42,906 nucleotides of DNA. Origin: a virus. Under the pieces are notes generated by a model, which had not been told where the DNA came from, did not search any database, and saw nothing but the letters and a program-made list of their open reading frames with translations. The position numbers and the translations under genes are program-made. The stretch is taken from positions 1 to 42,906 of the IMG/VR virus record IMGVR_UViG_3300036944_000392; one strand, 5' to 3'. Shown in pieces: positions 39,715-42,906 of the stretch; position 1 is the stretch's first letter; each line of letters begins with the position of its first letter.

Positions 39715-39909
39715 ATGGCCAACGTAAAACGACTTGTAGAACTTAGCATGGTCCCGCCGCTTGCCAAGGAAGTAGCCAGCCAGATCGATGGCGCAGTTTC
39801 TGGCAATGCTGCTGTTGCGGCACTGACCCCGCTGGCAGATCCGGCAACCGCTACCACGACAGAGATTGCCACGAAGGTTAACGAGATCATCGCGGCGTTG
39901 CAGGGTTGA
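39715..39909 (+). CDS. Small phage protein, 64 aa
   Basis: A 64-residue protein of alternating Ala/Thr/Val (MVPPLAKEVASQIDGAVSG; TATTTEIATKVNEIIAALQG). CAGGAG is 11 bases before ATG 39715, and a possible promoter (TTACAC/TATATC) lies upstream at 39653-39680. The longer frame from 39643 lacks support. Unknown function, seen near scaffold genes in related phages. Confidence 0.6.
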   Translation: MANVKRLVELSMVPPLAKEVASQIDGAVSGNAAVAALTPLADPATATTTEIATKVNEIIAALQG

Positions 39910-39911
39910 TC

Positions 39912-40259
39912 ATGGCTGAAAAGCAATGGTTCACCCTCCCCAACGGGAGGCAGGTATACAGAACGCCCCCTGACCAGACGCGGTCGCAGGGGCGTTCCAC
40001 TACGTTGGCCATCCCATACTTCAAGCGGGACACCATCGAACTGTGCCAGTCTCAGGCAGATGGCAGGTGGTACGACTCCCTCTCTGCCCTCCGTGCCACC
40101 TACAAGCCAAGCGGAAATCCGCAGGGTGAGGAGTATATCGAGCTTGGCAATCAGGAGATCCGTTCCGAGCCAGAGCCACGTAAGAAGCTGGAAAAGGCTG
40201 AAGTGGCTGACATCGTAGATCAAGCGCAGGCGGCTATTGCAAGAGGAGAAGTGGAGTGA
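39912..40259 (+). CDS. Hypothetical virion-region protein, 115 aa
   Basis: A 115-residue protein (AEKQWFTLPNGRQVYRTPPDQTRSQGRS; YFKRDTIELCQSQADGRW) with a charged helical C-terminus (EKAEVADIVDQAQAAIARGEVE). ATG 39912 is chosen over an in-frame TTG at 39906. The family is not known; position suggests head assembly. Confidence 0.65.
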   Translation: MAEKQWFTLPNGRQVYRTPPDQTRSQGRSTTLAIPYFKRDTIELCQSQADGRWYDSLSALRATYKPSGNPQGEEYIELGNQEIRSEPEPRKKLEKAEVADIVDQAQAAIARGEVE

Positions 40260-40495
40260 TGGATATGAATAAATTGGAAGGCATCAAGTCTTTAGTTGGG
40301 CAAATTATGGCGGCACGATTGGGTATGGGGTTTGCCTACAAAGAGGGCGCTAAGGAGGCTCTTGAAGCCGCAGCGGTATGGGCGTTCCCCAGAGGGAAAC
40401 GCGCATTTATTGACGCCGTTGAATACAAATCAAAACAATACGAATACCCACGCGGATCTATTGAAATGCCGTGGGGCACATACGTTCGACCATAA
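40259..40495 (+). CDS. Hypothetical protein, 78 aa
   Basis: A 78-residue protein (GIKSLVGQIMAARLGMGFAYKEGAKEAL). AGGAG lies 10 bases before ATG 40259, or GGAG 8 bases before the in-frame ATG 40265. It overlaps the previous stop (TGATG). AT-richer than its neighbours. Function unknown. Confidence 0.55.
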   Translation: MDMNKLEGIKSLVGQIMAARLGMGFAYKEGAKEALEAAAVWAFPRGKRAFIDAVEYKSKQYEYPRGSIEMPWGTYVRP

Positions 40496-40523
40496 TCACA
40501 CCTAACCTCAGATAGGTAAAACC

Positions 40524-41723
40524 ATGCCAGAAGAAATTGCAGTAGTCGAAAGAACCGTTCTTGAGCCGGGGACGGAACCTATTGAGCAGTCTACCAACGT
40601 AGAGCGGGATCTGTCGGCGCTTACTCCAGATAAGCCGCAGACGCCCGAAAAGCCCGACACCAAGACCAGCCGTGGCGACGTTGAAAAGGCGTTGGACAAG
40701 ATCCAGGCTGATGATTCCTCGAAAGAGGCCAAGGACGCCAAAGCCGAGGCCAAGCCAGACACAAAGATTACCCCGAAAGAGCAGGCCGCAAAGCCAGCCG
40801 AAAAGGTCGCGGCCCCTGCCGATGACAAAGCCGTGCAGGAGCCAAAGGGCGCTGACCGCCGTTCTGAGGGGCGCGATTACCCCGAAGCTCCTGCACGGTT
40901 TCTTCCCAAGGCGAAAGAGGTGTGGCGCAACGCCCCTCTGGTGGTGCAGCAGGAAGTTTCCCGTATCGTCCAGGAACACGATGCAGAGGTTGCCCGCTAC
41001 AAAGAGACTACGCAGGAATATGAAAGCATCAAGCACTATGCCGAGCGTGCGAAGCAGGGCGGGACGGACCTAAAGACCGCGCTGGATAACTACGTTGGCA
41101 TTGAGGACAAGCTGCGGGAAAACCCTTCCGAGGGCCTGAAGTCCATTATCAACAACATGGGCATGCACCCATCCCGTGCCATCGCCAGCATCATGCAGGC
41201 TTACAATGTCACCCCGCAGCAGCTTATGCAGCATATGCAGCAGGCCCCGCATGAGTACAGCCCTCTAGCCGCGCCAAGGCAGCAGCCACAACAGGCTCCG
41301 CAACAGCAGGCTAATCCCGAAATCCAGGAGCTTAAGCAGCAGCTCCAGCGGATGCAGGAACAGCAGACCGCAGACAACGTTATCAAGCCCTTTATTGAAG
41401 AGGGGCACGATAGATATTATGAGTTGCAAGAAGATATTGCCTTTTTCCTGCAAAGCGGTAAAATACCATCTACCTTGAGTCCTCGTGAGCGACTTGAGGC
41501 GGCATATGACATGGCTGAACGGATCAACCCGTCTTCACATTATCAACCGCCTCAGACCACGCCCGACGTAGACCCTGAGTCCCAGCATCGCCGTGCTGAA
41601 CCTGACCTCAACGGCACCAAATCCGTTAAAGGCGCTCCAAACGGGGGCATGGACTCACCGCCAAAGCGCTTCAAATCAACCCGTGATGCCGTTAAGGCTG
41701 CGATGTCAGCTAACGGCATGTAA
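40524..41723 (+). CDS. Scaffolding protein
   Basis: A 399-residue protein. The N-terminal 120 residues are acidic/Lys/Pro-rich and probably disordered (KPQTPEKPDTKTSRGD; AKAEAKPDTKITPKEQAAKP). Then a helical section with RFLPKAKEVWRNAPLVVQQEVSRIV, GLKSIINNMGMHPSRAIASIMQA and a Gln-rich coiled part, and a basic C-terminus (PPKRFKSTRDAVKAAMSANGM) that would bind coat. Composition and the position just before the major capsid gene mark it as the internal scaffold that shapes the procapsid. Confidence 0.85.
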   Translation: MPEEIAVVERTVLEPGTEPIEQSTNVERDLSALTPDKPQTPEKPDTKTSRGDVEKALDKIQADDSSKEAKDAKAEAKPDTKITPKEQAAKPAEKVAAPADDKAVQEPKGADRRSEGRDYPEAPARFLPKAKEVWRNAPLVVQQEVSRIVQEHDAEVARYKETTQEYESIKHYAERAKQGGTDLKTALDNYVGIEDKLRENPSEGLKSIINNMGMHPSRAIASIMQAYNVTPQQLMQHMQQAPHEYSPLAAPRQQPQQAPQQQANPEIQELKQQLQRMQEQQTADNVIKPFIEEGHDRYYELQEDIAFFLQSGKIPSTLSPRERLEAAYDMAERINPSSHYQPPQTTPDVDPESQHRRAEPDLNGTKSVKGAPNGGMDSPPKRFKSTRDAVKAAMSANGM

Positions 41724-41735
41724 AGGAACAAGCGA

Positions 41736-42746
41736 ATGGCTCCGGTCACCACTGAGCGCGAACTTCGCCAGCTTCTCACCACCTCCGCTGTCATGCGACA
41801 GACGGCAATCGAGGATCTGGTTTATAACTCCCATCCCGTTCTTTCCCTCATCCGTGAGAATGCGCGTGTCCGTCCCTACTACGGTGCGGAAATCCGTGTT
41901 CCCCTGATGATCGATACGCTTGAAGCCCAGTGGTTCACTGGTTACGACAAGCTGCGTATCGAGCCGAAGGAACTGATCAACTCGGCTGTGTTCACGCCGA
42001 AGCGCGTTGTGTCCATGTTCTCTCTGGACGGTTCCACGCTGATGGCTAACCAGGGGCGTGGCGAGATCATCGATCTTGTGTCCACATACCTGGATGCTGC
42101 CGAAGAGGCCGTAATGGATGCAATGGACGAAGCTGTCCACGCAGACGGTACGGGTAACGGCGGTCGCTCCATGATCGGTCTTGCAGGCGCTATCCCCATC
42201 ATTGCCAACGCTGGCACTTATGGTGGTATTGACCGTGCAGCGCATCCGATCTGGCGCACATCCACCTTCAGCGTCCCCGGTGGTGACTTCCCTGACATCG
42301 GTACTGTCTGGGATTCCACCACGGCACGGCCTATCCTTGAGCGCATTCTGATGCAGCGCTCCAAGGGTTCCCGCCATGCGGATCTGGTCATCGCGGATGT
42401 CAATTCCTACTCTGCCATCTCCGCTTCGCTTGTCGCTCATCAGCGCATCATGTCTGCCCGTGTTGGTCGCCTTGGCTTCGAAGCCCTGGAAATCGCAACG
42501 GGCGCTGGCACGATTGCTGTCACGGCGGCTGGTGGTATCGGCACGCGTATGCCCGCAAATACCATCTACGGCATCGATACAACGGCGCTGACGATGTATT
42601 ACCATCCAAGCAAGAACTTCGTTCCGTTCCATCCCGGCGACGGCGCAAAGCCAATCAACCAGGATGCAATCGCACAGGGCATTGAGTGGGCCGGGGAGCT
42701 TGTGCTTTCCAATCCGCGCTTTAGCTGGCGCTTGATCACGGCTTAA
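41736..42746 (+). CDS. Major capsid protein
   Basis: A 336-residue coat protein, probably HK97-fold. It has an N-terminal arm (RELRQLLTTSAVMRQTAIEDLVY), a beta region, a central helical spine (STYLDAAEEAVMDAMDEAVHADGTGNG) and a C-terminal beta/P-domain (YYHPSKNFVPFHPGDGAKP). It follows the scaffold by 12 bases and precedes the decoration-like gene. AAGGA precedes the ATG 41736. Confidence 0.9.
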   Translation: MAPVTTERELRQLLTTSAVMRQTAIEDLVYNSHPVLSLIRENARVRPYYGAEIRVPLMIDTLEAQWFTGYDKLRIEPKELINSAVFTPKRVVSMFSLDGSTLMANQGRGEIIDLVSTYLDAAEEAVMDAMDEAVHADGTGNGGRSMIGLAGAIPIIANAGTYGGIDRAAHPIWRTSTFSVPGGDFPDIGTVWDSTTARPILERILMQRSKGSRHADLVIADVNSYSAISASLVAHQRIMSARVGRLGFEALEIATGAGTIAVTAAGGIGTRMPANTIYGIDTTALTMYYHPSKNFVPFHPGDGAKPINQDAIAQGIEWAGELVLSNPRFSWRLITA

Positions 42747-42758
42747 GGAGCAAAGAAC

Positions 42759-42906
42759 ATGGTATTTCGCACATCTCACCAGCTTGGCCCCGCTCTTGAA
42801 GACCATTCCGACAAGTTCTATTGGGATGGCCTTGGGATCGATGTTTCGTACCGCCTTGGCAACAAGGAAACAGGTTCGGACGGCCACGAATACGTCATGG
42901 TGCAGG
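42759..42906 (+). CDS. Decoration-like small virion protein (5-prime part)
   Basis: The start of the gene that continues at 1-285. ATG 42759 lies 12 bases after the coat stop, with an AAGGAG site. The first 49 codons are in this part; codon 8 onward is the duplicated segment. The complete protein is 101 residues, beginning MVFRTSHQLGPALEDHSDKF. Confidence 0.8.
   Translation, partial: MVFRTSHQLGPALEDHSDKFYWDGLGIDVSYRLGNKETGSDGHEYVMVQ
42780..42906. repeat. 127-bp direct terminal duplication, right copy
   Basis: Exact copy of 1-127. See the left copy. The circularised length is 42,779 bp. Confidence 0.95.

Noticed and set aside
41706-42887. 393-codon open frame on the minus strand opposite the capsid gene
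   Set aside because: It is the antisense shadow of the major capsid gene, with no promoter or ribosome site and an unnatural Arg/His/Cys composition.

Overview
This window is the essentially complete genome of a tailed dsDNA bacteriophage with a P22-like (short-tailed, podovirus) virion plan. Bases 1-127 are repeated exactly at 42780-42906, inside one gene, so the contig is most simply a circular map of about 42,779 bp opened within the gene after the major capsid gene. The host is probably an alphaproteobacterium. A GcrA-type regulator, a DUF3309 mini-protein and two beta-class DNA methyltransferases point that way; the genus cannot be read from the sequence. I see no integrase, partition system or CRISPR array. 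One short helix-turn-helix protein is the only repressor-like gene, so a virulent lifestyle is the default reading.

Layout. (1) 30.8-42.9 kb continuing to 1-15.8 kb, rightward: small accessory genes, small terminase, a methyltransferase, an HNH-type endonuclease, large terminase, a promoter-tRNA-like-terminator unit, portal, scaffold, major capsid protein, decoration-like protein, gp4-like adaptor, gp10-like hub, an acetyltransferase-like gene, three ejection-type proteins, a fibre and receptor-binding cluster, and a lysis cassette (GH19 endolysin, holin candidate, overlapping spanin pair, further membrane proteins). A four-gene leftward cassette (1702-2418) with its own promoter interrupts the virion genes. 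(2) 25.1-15.8 kb, leftward: recombination and replication (Sak4-like ATPase, SSB-like protein, YqaJ exonuclease, SF2 helicase, VRR-NUC nuclease, DNA methyltransferase) with an inserted GIY-YIG endonuclease and many small genes. (3) 25.1-26.1 kb, rightward: three small genes including a helix-turn-helix protein, ending at a bidirectional terminator. (4) 28.5-26.1 kb, leftward: an 802-residue primase-polymerase/helicase. (5) 28.5-29.1 kb: AT-rich and non-coding, with about a dozen GGAAATC/GATTTCC-type repeats in both orientations, which is the best origin candidate. (6) 29.1-30.7 kb, rightward: early-type small genes ending in the GcrA-like gene.

Regulation. Five promoters share an unusual layout: TTGAC, then TTA at spacer positions 7-9 of a 17-base spacer, then a GATAA-type -10; one lacks a good -35. 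They sit before accessory or early cassettes. A second type, with a TATA-like -10 (TATAGT, TATATT or TATAAG), sits before virion genes, the HTH operon and the tRNA-like unit.

Most unusual points: an independently transcribed class II tRNA-like RNA whose anticodon position reads CTA; a phage GcrA-like protein beside two methyltransferases; terminase-like 5-prime fragments fused to or overlapping an endonuclease and a methyltransferase; the antisense cassette within the head-tail operon; and the promoter family.
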